DNA of 17,879 bases from Vulcanimicrobiota bacterium (GTDB lineage Bacteria > Vulcanimicrobiota > Vulcanimicrobiia > Vulcanimicrobiales > Vulcanimicrobiaceae): positions 1-17,879 of the forward strand of contig JASHXG010000161.1 in the NCBI GenBank assembly GCA_030043675.1, written 5' to 3'. This document shows positions 1 to 7,644 of the stretch, piece by piece. The notes below the pieces were generated by a model that saw only the letters and a program-made list of their open reading frames with translations, did no database searches and had not been told where the DNA came from. Position 1 is the stretch's first letter; each line of letters begins with the position of its first letter. The position numbers were made by a program, and so were the translations under genes.

Positions 1-1
1 G

Positions 2-490
2 CTCAGCGCGCAAGGCAAACTCGCGCAGGCCGCCGATCCGAGTCAAGTGGCGTCGGCCAGGGCCGCGCTCTACATCGCCAAGCAGAACGTCCTTTACACG
101 CATATCCACTCGGCGATCGATGGCTACGTCGGCGAAAAGAGCGCCCAGGTGGGCCAAACGGTGAGCGCCGGCTTGACGCTGATGACGCTCATCCCGCATC
201 GCATCTATATCACGGCCAACTATAAAGAGACGCAGATGGGCAACATTCGGGTCGGAGCGCCTGCCGACATCCGCGTGGATGCATACCGCGGCGTCGTCTT
301 CCATGGCCACGTCGCGTCAATCAACCCCGCATCGCAAAACACTTATGCCCTAGTGCCGGCGCAAAACGCCACCGGTAACTTCGTGAAGGTAACGCAACGC
401 ATTCCGGTTCGCATCTACGTGGATGATCCGCGTCCCGACATGCCGCTGCGTGTGGGTATGAGCGTCGAAACCTTCGTCAAAGTGAAGTAG
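2..490 (+). CDS. emrA: EmrA/HlyD-family periplasmic adaptor of a multidrug efflux pump, C-terminal part (5' end outside window)
   Basis: The open frame runs in from the left edge, so only the last 162 residues are visible and the start lies outside the window. A GTG at 47 is in frame but is internal. The visible part matches the end of EmrA-type membrane fusion proteins. It has a lipoyl/barrel-sandwich return strand (I-DGYVGEKSAQVGQTVSAG), then the family hallmark ANYKETQMGNIRVGAPADIRVD, and near the end NATGNFVKVTQRIPVRI and a glycine-rich MPLRVGMSVE strand. Adaptors of this family sit in the inner membrane and link an MFS pump to an outer-membrane channel across the periplasm. The EmrB-like gene follows 24 bases after the stop, and two TolC-like genes come next, which supports this role. 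Family assignment is firm; the exported substrate cannot be read from the sequence. Confidence 0.9.
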   Translation, partial: LSAQGKLAQAADPSQVASARAALYIAKQNVLYTHIHSAIDGYVGEKSAQVGQTVSAGLTLMTLIPHRIYITANYKETQMGNIRVGAPADIRVDAYRGVVFHGHVASINPASQNTYALVPAQNATGNFVKVTQRIPVRIYVDDPRPDMPLRVGMSVETFVKVK

Positions 491-500
491 CTCCCCAACA

Positions 501-505
501 AGGAG
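501..505 (+). promoter_or_regulatory. Shine-Dalgarno site of the emrB-like gene
   Basis: AGGAG lies nine bases before the ATG at 515, in the 24-base gap after the adaptor stop codon. It fixes the start of the MFS transporter. Confidence 0.75.
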
Positions 506-514
506 ACTCCCGCC

Positions 515-2047
515 ATGGAACAACGCGTGGTCGTCGAGCACGGCCTGCGCAGGGTCATCGTGAGCGTCGCGGTCATCGCGGCCACCCTCCTCGAGATCAT
601 CGACACGACGATCGTGAACGTTTCGCTGCCGAATATCCAGGGCAACTTCGGCGTAGCCGTCGACGAGGGCGCGTGGATCGTGACCGGTTACATCATCGCC
701 AACGTCGTGGTGATACCAATCACGCCATGGCTGGCGGCACGTTTCGGGCGGCGGCAGTATTTCTTTGCTTCGATTGTGATCTTCACCATTGCGTCGCTCA
801 TGTGCGGCCTGTCAGGCAGCTTCGGACAGCTGGTCTTTTGGCGCGTCGTCCAAGGCTTAGGCGGCGGCGGACTGATCTCGACCTCGCAGGCGATTCTGCG
901 CGATACCTACACGCTGCAAGAGCAAGGACAAGCACAAGGCATCTTCGCGATGGGCGTGATCGTCGGGCCGGCGCTCGGCCCGGTGCTGGGCGGATGGATC
1001 ACCGACAACTGGAACTGGCACTGGATTTTCTTCATCAATCTGCCGGTCGGCATCGTCGCGGGCGCCTTGATCTGGACGTACTTGCGCAATCCCGCCGACC
1101 CTCAGTACCGGCGCCTGGATTGGATCGGGTTGATCTTGCTCGCGATCGGCCTGGGCTCGATGCAGTACGTGCTCGAGCAAGGTCAGCAGTACGACTGGTT
1201 CGACGATGAGCGGATTCGGCTCTTCACGCTGACCACGATCGCCGGCCTGGGATCGTTCGTATGGTGGACGCTGCGATCGACGATTCCAGTGGTCGACCTG
1301 CACGTCTTGCGCTTGCGCCAGGTCGCGGCCGGAAGCGTGCTCGGCGCCGTTCTCGGCGTGAGCCTCTACGGGTCGATCATCATCTTGCCGCAATACCTGC
1401 AAAACTCGCTGGATTTCACCGCGACGCTCTCCGGACTCACGATCATGGTGCGTGCCGGCGCGATCATGCTCTTCACGCCGATTACCGCGGCGTTGGCGGG
1501 GCGCGGGGTGATCGATCCGCGCATCTCGGTGGCGGTCGGTTTCGTTCTGCTGGCGGTATCGAACTGGATGCTGGCCAACGTCACCACCCCGCAATCCGAG
1601 TTTGGCAGCCTGGTTCTGCCGTTGATCATCAGTGGAATCGGGCTCTCGCAGATATTCGTGCCGCTCTCAGTGGCCGTGTTGGGCGGGGTGCCTTCCTCGG
1701 CCGTAGCCTCGACGTCGGCATTTTTCAACCTTTCGCGTCAAGTCGGCGGGAGTATCGCGACCGCCGTTCTGATCACCCTGCTGGTGCGCGGCATGACGGT
1801 CCATCAGACGGAGCTCGCGAGCGCCCAAACGCTGGCGCACCCGGCGACGGCCCAATACATCGCTGCGGCCGGCAACGGCCAGGGTTCGAGCGATGCGCTC
1901 CAAAGACTGGGAAATCTGGTAGACGGCCAAGCTGCGGTACAATCCTACGCGGATACCTCGCGCTGGGTCGCGATCATCACGATCTCACTGGCGCCTTTGG
2001 TCCTCTTACTCAACAGACCGCGCCTCCACGCGAGGGCGGAGGGATGA
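515..2047 (+). CDS. emrB: EmrB/QacA-type MFS multidrug transporter (DHA2 family, about 14 TM segments)
   Basis: A 510-residue integral membrane protein, close to the usual EmrB length. It should drive proton-coupled export of hydrophobic toxic compounds from the inner membrane into the adaptor/TolC conduit. Visible family motifs: the DHA2 first-helix signature around residues 25-42 (LLEIIDTTIVNVSLPN), a motif-A-like loop WLAARFGRRQ at 72-81, and the antiporter motif C GPALGPVLGGWITDNW at 151-166. Long hydrophobic segments continue to the C-terminus (VAIITISLAPLVLLL). The ATG at 515 has a good ribosome site nine bases upstream. The stop codon overlaps the ATG of the first TolC-like gene (ATGA, 2044-2047), so these genes are probably translationally coupled. 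Substrate unknown. Confidence 0.93.
   Translation: MEQRVVVEHGLRRVIVSVAVIAATLLEIIDTTIVNVSLPNIQGNFGVAVDEGAWIVTGYIIANVVVIPITPWLAARFGRRQYFFASIVIFTIASLMCGLSGSFGQLVFWRVVQGLGGGGLISTSQAILRDTYTLQEQGQAQGIFAMGVIVGPALGPVLGGWITDNWNWHWIFFINLPVGIVAGALIWTYLRNPADPQYRRLDWIGLILLAIGLGSMQYVLEQGQQYDWFDDERIRLFTLTTIAGLGSFVWWTLRSTIPVVDLHVLRLRQVAAGSVLGAVLGVSLYGSIIILPQYLQNSLDFTATLSGLTIMVRAGAIMLFTPITAALAGRGVIDPRISVAVGFVLLAVSNWMLANVTTPQSEFGSLVLPLIISGIGLSQIFVPLSVAVLGGVPSSAVASTSAFFNLSRQVGGSIATAVLITLLVRGMTVHQTELASAQTLAHPATAQYIAAAGNGQGSSDALQRLGNLVDGQAAVQSYADTSRWVAIITISLAPLVLLLNRPRLHARAEG
2038..2042 (+). promoter_or_regulatory. Shine-Dalgarno site of the first TolC-like gene
   Basis: GGAGG lies within the end of the emrB-like gene. 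It is one base from the ATG at 2044 but seven bases from a second in-frame ATG at 2050. Spacing favours 2050 as the main start; the ATGA overlap favours 2044. The two differ by only two residues (MKMKTR or MKTR). Confidence 0.5.
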
Positions 2048-3855
2048 AGATGAAGACTCGTAACATTTCGGCGATCGTTGCCGTTCTTGCCTTGGCAATC
2101 TCGGTGCTGCCGTTCGAACGCATCTCTGCTCAGACGGACAGTAATCTGCCGGCGCGCGCCACGATTCCCACGGCGATCCCGACGGCGGTCCTTCCGGTTC
2201 TGCCGAGCGTCGCGCCGGGCTATCGGGCACCGCAAGTTGCGCCGAGCGCCGCGCAGATCATCGGGGTTACGCAGCAGCCGTTCGTCGGCATCTCGCTGCA
2301 AGATGCGATCGCGATGGCGCTGCTGCGCAATCCCAACCTCGCGGTCTCGGCGTCGAACTTCAGGGTGGCGCGATACGACATCGTGCAGGCCAAAGGCGCG
2401 TTCGACGTTCAGCTGCACTTGGAGCCCTCTTCGAGCTTCTCGGTGCAACCGCCGCAGAATCTCCTCGAGGCAGGCCCTGGCGAGGTCGGAAAGTACGGCT
2501 CGGGTCCTTCGGCGATCTTCACTCAGGGGCCGGGCGACATCATCCAGCACCAGTCGACCTTTCAGTACGGCGTCGGTGGCCAGCTCGAGAACGGAACCAC
2601 CTATCAAGCGGGAATTCAACAACAGCGCACTTACAACAATACGATCTTCAACGCCTATAACCCGTACTATTTGGCCTCGTTGAATCTCTCCGTTACGCAG
2701 CCGCTCCTCAAAAACTTCGGGATGAACGCGGCCAAGCGTCAGCTCAAGCTCGCGCTGGTCAACGCCGACGCGACCACGGCGCAGGCGCTAATCGACACCT
2801 CCAACACGATCGCGCAGGTCGAAGACACATACTGGAACCTGGTGGCGGCCTGGCGCAACGTTGCGATCCAGGAGGAAGCGTTGCGCGAAGCGATCTTGCA
2901 GCAGCAGAGCAACGTCCGCCTGGCCAAACGCGGCGCGGCCGCCCCGATCGATGCGGTGGAATCGGAAACGCAAGTCGCCACCTTCCAGGACGACGTTTTT
3001 TCGGCGTTAGAGAACGTGTCGCAGCTGCAGAATCAACTCAAGAGTCTGGTGGTGACGGACGCAGCCGACCCGATCTGGCGTGCCAACCTGGTTCCATCCT
3101 CGGATGTCGGACAGTTGCCGAGCGCCGGAGATCTCGAGACGATCGTAGCGCAGGGGCACCAGAACCGGCCCGAGGTGAGACAAGCCGAGGACAAGCGGCT
3201 GCAGGCCGATCTGGATCGCGCCTTTGCCAAGAATCAGTCCCTGCCACAAGCCGACGTCCAGGCAACGTACTTGAGCAACGGCTTCGCCGGACTGCTCGCG
3301 CCGGTTCCGGCGTTTCTGACGGAGATATGCGCGCCGCTGGTGGCGTGTCCAACGCCGCCGCCGCAGACGCAAGGCACGATGGCATTTGCGTACCACAACA
3401 TGTGGGCGGGCTACTTTCCGACCTTCAACATCGCCCTCGTCGTCGGCTACCCGATCCAAGGAAACGTCGCGCGGGGCCTGCGCGGCGAGGCGAGCGAGGA
3501 GTCCCGGCAGGCTGCCATTCTGCTCGAAGGCGTCTCGGAGCGCATCGGCGCCGAGGCCCGCAACGCACTGCAGAGCTACCAGTCGGCGCTCTCGCGGCTG
3601 AATGCGGCGCGCCAGTCGCGCGAAGCGGCCGAGTCGGTCTACGCGAGCGAAGTCCGCAAGTTCCATCAGGGCGCGTCGACGACATTCTTGGTGCTGCAGC
3701 GACAGGTTCAGCTGGCGCAAGCGCGCGGGCGCGAGCTGCAGGCGCAGACCGATCTCAACCAATCCGTCGTCGAGCTGCAGCGCGTCGAAGGGACGATTCT
3801 CACCAACAACGGCGTCAATCTTCAGACGCTCGGGACCGAGGCGCTGGCGCGCTAA
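2044..3855 (+). CDS. TolC-family outer-membrane efflux protein, first tandem copy
   Basis: A protein of 603 residues, about 100 longer than E. coli TolC. Residues 1-30 form a signal peptide (basic MKMKTR, a hydrophobic stretch IVAVLALAISVL, then ISA before Q30). Next comes a proline/alanine-rich segment of about 45 residues with repeated PTAIPTAV and VAPGYRAP units. The channel domain begins near residue 80 (QQPFVGISLQDAIAMALLRNP), which is the usual opening of outer-membrane factor repeats. The second half-repeat has the long helices of the family, for example QSYQSALSRLNAARQSREAAESVYASEVRKF. It should form the trimeric outer-membrane channel for the EmrAB-type pump encoded just upstream. 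Cys429 and Cys435 flank a short loop and could form a disulfide. The 4-base overlap with emrB implies coupled translation. A near relative follows at once. Confidence 0.9.
   Translation: MKMKTRNISAIVAVLALAISVLPFERISAQTDSNLPARATIPTAIPTAVLPVLPSVAPGYRAPQVAPSAAQIIGVTQQPFVGISLQDAIAMALLRNPNLAVSASNFRVARYDIVQAKGAFDVQLHLEPSSSFSVQPPQNLLEAGPGEVGKYGSGPSAIFTQGPGDIIQHQSTFQYGVGGQLENGTTYQAGIQQQRTYNNTIFNAYNPYYLASLNLSVTQPLLKNFGMNAAKRQLKLALVNADATTAQALIDTSNTIAQVEDTYWNLVAAWRNVAIQEEALREAILQQQSNVRLAKRGAAAPIDAVESETQVATFQDDVFSALENVSQLQNQLKSLVVTDAADPIWRANLVPSSDVGQLPSAGDLETIVAQGHQNRPEVRQAEDKRLQADLDRAFAKNQSLPQADVQATYLSNGFAGLLAPVPAFLTEICAPLVACPTPPPQTQGTMAFAYHNMWAGYFPTFNIALVVGYPIQGNVARGLRGEASEESRQAAILLEGVSERIGAEARNALQSYQSALSRLNAARQSREAAESVYASEVRKFHQGASTTFLVLQRQVQLAQARGRELQAQTDLNQSVVELQRVEGTILTNNGVNLQTLGTEALAR
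3635..3663 (+). repeat. 29-bp perfect repeat shared by the two tandem TolC-like genes (mate at 5477-5505)
   Basis: The 29 bases at 3635-3663 recur identically at 5477-5505, at the equivalent place in the second TolC-like gene, encoding VYASEVRKF. The flanking bases differ at synonymous sites. This is DNA-level trace of a tandem gene duplication, or of later gene conversion, and not a separate element. Confidence 0.8.
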
Positions 3856-3864
3856 GCATCGCAA

Positions 3865-5697
3865 GTGAGAGCTCGCGCGATTCCGGCGATCGTCGCCGTA
3901 ACGGCCGTTGCTTTGGCCACCGTGCCGCTGCAACGCACGTCGGCCCATCCCGACGACGCTCTGCCGCGCCGGGCGGTCTTGCCGACGGCAATGCCCTCGC
4001 CGCTCTTTCCGGCCGTACCGAAAGTTGGGTCCGGCTATCGGGCGCCCACCGCCGCACCGAGCTCCCCGGCGATCGTCGGGGTCACGCAGCAGCCCTTTGT
4101 CGGCATAGCGCTTCAGGATGCGGTTGCGATGGCGCTGCTCCGCAATCCGAATCTCGCCGTTTCCGCCTCGAACCTGCGAATTGCGCGCTACCGCGTCGTT
4201 CAGGCGAAGGGCACCTACGACGTGCAACTCCAGCTCGAGCCGTCATCGAGCTTCTCGGTGACGCCGGGTGAAAATATCTTCTTCTCGGGGCCGGGCGAGG
4301 TCGGCACACATGAGTGCATCAATCCTTTCCCGTTCGCAACCCCCTATCCGTGCCAGGAAGAAGGCCCCGGCAACGTTATCCAGCACCAATCCTCGTTCCA
4401 GTATGGCATTACGGGAACGACCCGCAGCGGCATGGCCTACTCGGCCGGCATTACCCAGACGCGCACCTACAACAATACGCTCATCAACTCATTCAACCCG
4501 TACTACCAAGCCTCGCTCAATCTCTCGGTCACGCAACCGCTACTCAGAAACTTCGGAATCAACGCAGCCCGACGCGAGTTGAAGCTCTCGCTGATCAACG
4601 CCGACTCGAACGCCGCTCAGGCGTTGATCGACGCCTCCAACACCATTTCGCAGGTCGAGGATGCCTACTGGAACTTGGTCGCCGCGTGGCGCAGCGTTGC
4701 CATCGAGCAAGAGGCTCTCAAGGAAGCAGTCATCCAGCAACAGAGCAACGTGCGGCTGGCCAGGCGAGGTGCAGCCGCCCCGATCGACGTGGTGGAGTCG
4801 CAGACCCAAGTCTCGACGTTTCAGGACAACGTTTTCGCGGCGTTGCAAACCGTTTCGGAACTGCAGACGCAGCTCAAGAGCCTGATCGTAACCAGTCCGA
4901 ACGACCCTATCTGGCATGCCAACCTCGTGCCCTCATCTCCGGCGCTCCAGTTGCCGAGCGCCGGAGATCTGGACGCGATCGTGGCGCTGGCCCAACGCTA
5001 TCGGCCCGAAGTGCGCCAAGCGCAGGATCAGCAGCAGCAGGCCGATCTCGACCGCGCTTACGCAAGAAACCAGGCACTGCCGGAGGCCGACCTGCAAGTG
5101 CAGTACATGAGCAACGGCTTCGCGGGCTTGCTCGCTCCCGTTCCGGCATTTGAAGAAGCATCGTGTGCCAACAATCCGGCCGGCGTTTGCCCCACTCCGC
5201 CGCCGAACACGCAGGGCAAGATGGCGATGGCCTATCACAATTTGTGGGCGGGAGCCTTCCCGGCGTTCAACGTCTCGTTCAACGTGAGCTTCCCGTTGCA
5301 GAACGGCGTTGCGCGGGGATTGATGGGCGCCGCGCGAGAGGAAGAGCGTCAGGCGGCGATTCAAACGCAAGGCGTCCAGCAGCGCATCACCTTCGAAGCG
5401 CGCAATGCGCTGCAGAGCTATCAATCGGCGCTCTCGCGGCTCTATGCGTCAAGCCAGTCGCGCCAGGCCGCCGAGGCGGTCTACGCGAGCGAAGTCCGCA
5501 AGTTCAACCGGGGCGCGTCGACCACGTTCCTGGTGCTGCAACGTCAGGTCGAGCTCGAGCAGGCGCGCGGGCGCGAGCTCCAGGCGCAGACCGACCTCAA
5601 CAAGGCGGTCGTCGAGCTTCAGCGCGTCGAGGGAACGATTCTCAGCGAGAACGGCGTCAATCTTCAGACCCTCGGCTCTAAAGCGCTCACGCCCTAA
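3865..5697 (+). CDS. TolC-family outer-membrane efflux protein, second tandem copy
   Basis: A 610-residue paralogue of the preceding gene, collinear with it along its whole length. It has a signal peptide (IPAIVAVTAVALATV, then TSA before H28), a proline-rich segment with PTAMPSPLFP and GYRAPTAAP, and a channel domain from about residue 75 (QQPFVGIALQDAVAMALLRNP). The GTG at 3865 is chosen because it alone keeps the signal peptide. No clear ribosome site precedes it, and the gap to the previous stop is 9 bases, so translation probably depends on coupling. It differs from copy one by an insertion carrying Cys151 and Cys163 (ECINPFPFATPYPCQ) and by a wider spacing of the second pair, Cys434 and Cys442. 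Its job may be an alternative channel for the same pump, or a channel for another transporter. The family is clear; the division of labour is inference. Confidence 0.88.
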   Translation: MRARAIPAIVAVTAVALATVPLQRTSAHPDDALPRRAVLPTAMPSPLFPAVPKVGSGYRAPTAAPSSPAIVGVTQQPFVGIALQDAVAMALLRNPNLAVSASNLRIARYRVVQAKGTYDVQLQLEPSSSFSVTPGENIFFSGPGEVGTHECINPFPFATPYPCQEEGPGNVIQHQSSFQYGITGTTRSGMAYSAGITQTRTYNNTLINSFNPYYQASLNLSVTQPLLRNFGINAARRELKLSLINADSNAAQALIDASNTISQVEDAYWNLVAAWRSVAIEQEALKEAVIQQQSNVRLARRGAAAPIDVVESQTQVSTFQDNVFAALQTVSELQTQLKSLIVTSPNDPIWHANLVPSSPALQLPSAGDLDAIVALAQRYRPEVRQAQDQQQQADLDRAYARNQALPEADLQVQYMSNGFAGLLAPVPAFEEASCANNPAGVCPTPPPNTQGKMAMAYHNLWAGAFPAFNVSFNVSFPLQNGVARGLMGAAREEERQAAIQTQGVQQRITFEARNALQSYQSALSRLYASSQSRQAAEAVYASEVRKFNRGASTTFLVLQRQVELEQARGRELQAQTDLNKAVVELQRVEGTILSENGVNLQTLGSKALTP

Positions 5698-5704
5698 GAA
5701 GTCG

Positions 5705-6826
5705 CTAAAGGCGGCCGGTTCGGTAGGTCTGCGCGCGCCAGCGGACGCGACGGCCGAAGAAGCTCGCGGCCCAGACCGCGAGGCTCAGGAAGTCGCGCAG
5801 CGGGACCAACGACAGATCGCTGGGGTGCGAGACGCTCAGCGCAGCGCGCGCGGCGTGATGAAGGCCGGCGCGCAGAGCGAGCACAACGGCGAGGAGCGGC
5901 AAGCCCCACGCGAGATTGCGCACCGCGATGAGGTAGAGTAGCGCAAGCGGTAGCGCGTACATGAGGAAGGAGAACGCGTAGCCGGCCGGGGCGAGCGCCA
6001 GATTCGTGCGCGCCCATCGCAGCTCGTGCGACCAAAGATCGCGCAGCGTCGTTTCGGCGACGGTCGTCTTGACGACGTATCGCGAAAGCTCGACCTCGTA
6101 CCCGCGCTCAGTCACCATCTCGCCGAGCGCGTGATCGTCGGCAAGCTGATCGCCCAGCGCGGCCAGCCCGCCGATCTCCACCAGCACGCTCCGGCGCACG
6201 GCCATGGTGGCGCCCAAGCAGAATCGCAGCTTGCCCAACGCGATCGCGACCAGCACCGATGGGATGAAGCCATCCTCGATCTGCAGCGCGCCCAGACGCG
6301 AGACGAGCGTCGCGTTCGGTATCCCCGAATAGAGGCAAGTCGCAGCGCCGGTTCGTTGGCTTGCGAACGACGTGGCCAGCGCACGCAGATAGCGCCGGTC
6401 CACGCGGATGTCGCTATCGGCGATTACGACGATCTCGCCGCGCAAGTCGACGCTCGGCTTGACGAGGTTCGCGATCTTCGGGTTGGCAATCGCCGGATTC
6501 TCGCCGAGGGCGACGCTCGCATGCGCCGACGGAAAGTCGCGCGCGACGCGCTCGGCGATCGGCCGAGCCGGATCGTCCGGTGAGTGCAGGCAGAAGATCA
6601 CGTCGAACTCCTGCGGATACTCCTGATCGCAGAAGGAGGCCAGATTCTCGTAGAGGTCGGGCTCGAGGCCCGCGATCGGCTTGAGGATCGTCACGGTCGG
6701 GAGAAACTCGAAGGCCAGCTCGAGCGGCCGGTAAGCGAACGCCAAGAGTCGCGCGATGGCGAGTGCAAGGTAGAACGCGCTCGCAACCGCGACAATGAAC
6801 AAGGCGAGGGAAAGCAGGTGGGTCAC
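5705..6826 (-). CDS. hpnI: HpnI-like membrane glycosyltransferase (ceramide glucosyltransferase-like, GT2/GT21)
   Basis: A 373-residue inner-membrane glycosyltransferase. It has an N-terminal membrane anchor (residues 2-30) and a GT-A catalytic domain. This opens with TVTILKPIAGLEPDLYENLASFC (about 45-67), a signature of ceramide-glucosyltransferase-like HpnI proteins. Then follow the ADSD metal-site motif at 136-139, the acid-rich DQLADDHALGE at 226-236, and the LRWART segment at 269-274 that stands for the (Q/R)xxRW motif of processive GTs. Two or more membrane segments close the protein. HpnI is known to transfer N-acetylglucosamine to bacteriohopanetetrol. The GTG at 6826 is chosen because the frame upstream is arginine-rich shadow sequence and because GTGA overlaps the hpnK stop (6823-6826). 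Last gene of the operon. Without hopanoid genes in view, another lipid acceptor remains possible. Confidence 0.78.
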   Translation of the reverse strand: MTHLLSLALFIVAVASAFYLALAIARLLAFAYRPLELAFEFLPTVTILKPIAGLEPDLYENLASFCDQEYPQEFDVIFCLHSPDDPARPIAERVARDFPSAHASVALGENPAIANPKIANLVKPSVDLRGEIVVIADSDIRVDRRYLRALATSFASQRTGAATCLYSGIPNATLVSRLGALQIEDGFIPSVLVAIALGKLRFCLGATMAVRRSVLVEIGGLAALGDQLADDHALGEMVTERGYEVELSRYVVKTTVAETTLRDLWSHELRWARTNLALAPAGYAFSFLMYALPLALLYLIAVRNLAWGLPLLAVVLALRAGLHHAARAALSVSHPSDLSLVPLRDFLSLAVWAASFFGRRVRWRAQTYRTGRL

Positions 6827-7644
6827 TCTTGCGAGAGTTCGCCGTAGGTGATGCTGGCGATGCCGTTGCGCTCGAGCGCCGAACGGACGGCCGGGCTTGT
6901 AAGCGCGGCGAGCTCGTCGCTCCAGCGGTACGCTTGCGTGCCGGCGTCGGCGCCTGCGAATGCTGCCGTCGCGGGGTGGAAGAACATTTCGGTGACGCCG
7001 TCGGGCAACGCTTCGAGCAGCCGTAAGACGCGCTTCTCGGTCATCGCGCCGACGTCGTTGATGCCGAGAGCGTAGTCGTTCGAGGCGACGCCCAAGCGGT
7101 GCGTCCGCGCGCGCATGATCGCGATCCAGGGCTCGATGCTCCAAGTTCCCAGCGCGGGTTCGCGTGGAATGCGAATCGCGCGCAATCCGTATTCCCGGCC
7201 GACCTCGAGAATCAGCCGGAAGACGGTCGGATGGACGTGCATGTGCGACTGCGCATTCGCATGGTCGAGCGGCAAGCCGGTCGCGGCGAAGCGCTCGAAC
7301 TGCGCGCGAATCTCGGCCGCCAGTTGGCGGCGAATCCCGGGCCGAACGAAGAAGCGAATGCCCGCGCGAACGAGGTCGGTGAGAAACTCGCCGCGCTCGT
7401 CGACGAGGTCGGGCACCGCTTCGGGCGGCAGCACGGGGCGCCCGTTGACCAGCACGACGTGCAATCCGACCGCGAGCCGGGGCAATCGTCGCGCGCGCGC
7501 GACCGCGTCCTGCGCCGCCGGCGCCGCGACCATCAGGCTCGTGCTGCGAAGGATGCCGTCAACGTGGGCGCGCTCGACCGCCTCGTTGACTTCGGGTGCG
7601 ATTCCAAAGTCGTCGGCGTTGAAAATGATCCGTTTGGCGATCAG
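6823..7644 (-). CDS. hpnK: HpnK-like YdjC-family carbohydrate deacetylase, probable CTG start
   Basis: About 273 residues of the YdjC/ChbG deacetylase family. Metal and catalytic motifs are visible: NADDFG at 9-14, GLHVVL with His62, and DHANAQSHMHVHP at 127-139. HpnK is known to remove the acetyl group from N-acetylglucosaminyl-bacteriohopanetetrol made by HpnI, giving the glucosamine form. The next gene is HpnI-like and overlaps by 4 bases, which fits. The start is unusual. Family members begin just before the NADDFG strand, and no ATG, GTG or TTG exists there in frame. CTG at 7644-7642 overlaps the pgl stop as CTGA, with GAGAAAG a few bases upstream, so CTG is the best candidate; an AUC start one codon later is the alternative. 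Other YdjC deacetylases act on chitooligosaccharides, so the substrate rests on the hpnI neighbour. Confidence 0.78.
   Translation of the reverse strand: MIAKRIIFNADDFGIAPEVNEAVERAHVDGILRSTSLMVAAPAAQDAVARARRLPRLAVGLHVVLVNGRPVLPPEAVPDLVDERGEFLTDLVRAGIRFFVRPGIRRQLAAEIRAQFERFAATGLPLDHANAQSHMHVHPTVFRLILEVGREYGLRAIRIPREPALGTWSIEPWIAIMRARTHRLGVASNDYALGINDVGAMTEKRVLRLLEALPDGVTEMFFHPATAAFAGADAGTQAYRWSDELAALTSPAVRSALERNGIASITYGELSQE

Noticed and set aside
1261..2043. Upstream extension of the first TolC-like frame by 261 codons
   Set aside because: The region encodes the second half of the MFS transporter in another frame; the signal peptide at 2044 marks the true start.
3007..4227. Long minus-strand open frame (406 codons) spanning both TolC-like genes
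   Set aside because: Arginine-rich composition with no recognisable motif; it crosses two well-supported genes and is a shadow of high-GC coding sequence.
6827..7144. Upstream extension of the HpnI frame by about 106 residues
   Set aside because: Arginine-rich and antisense-like; it overlaps the HpnK C-terminus. The membrane anchor starts at GTG 6826.
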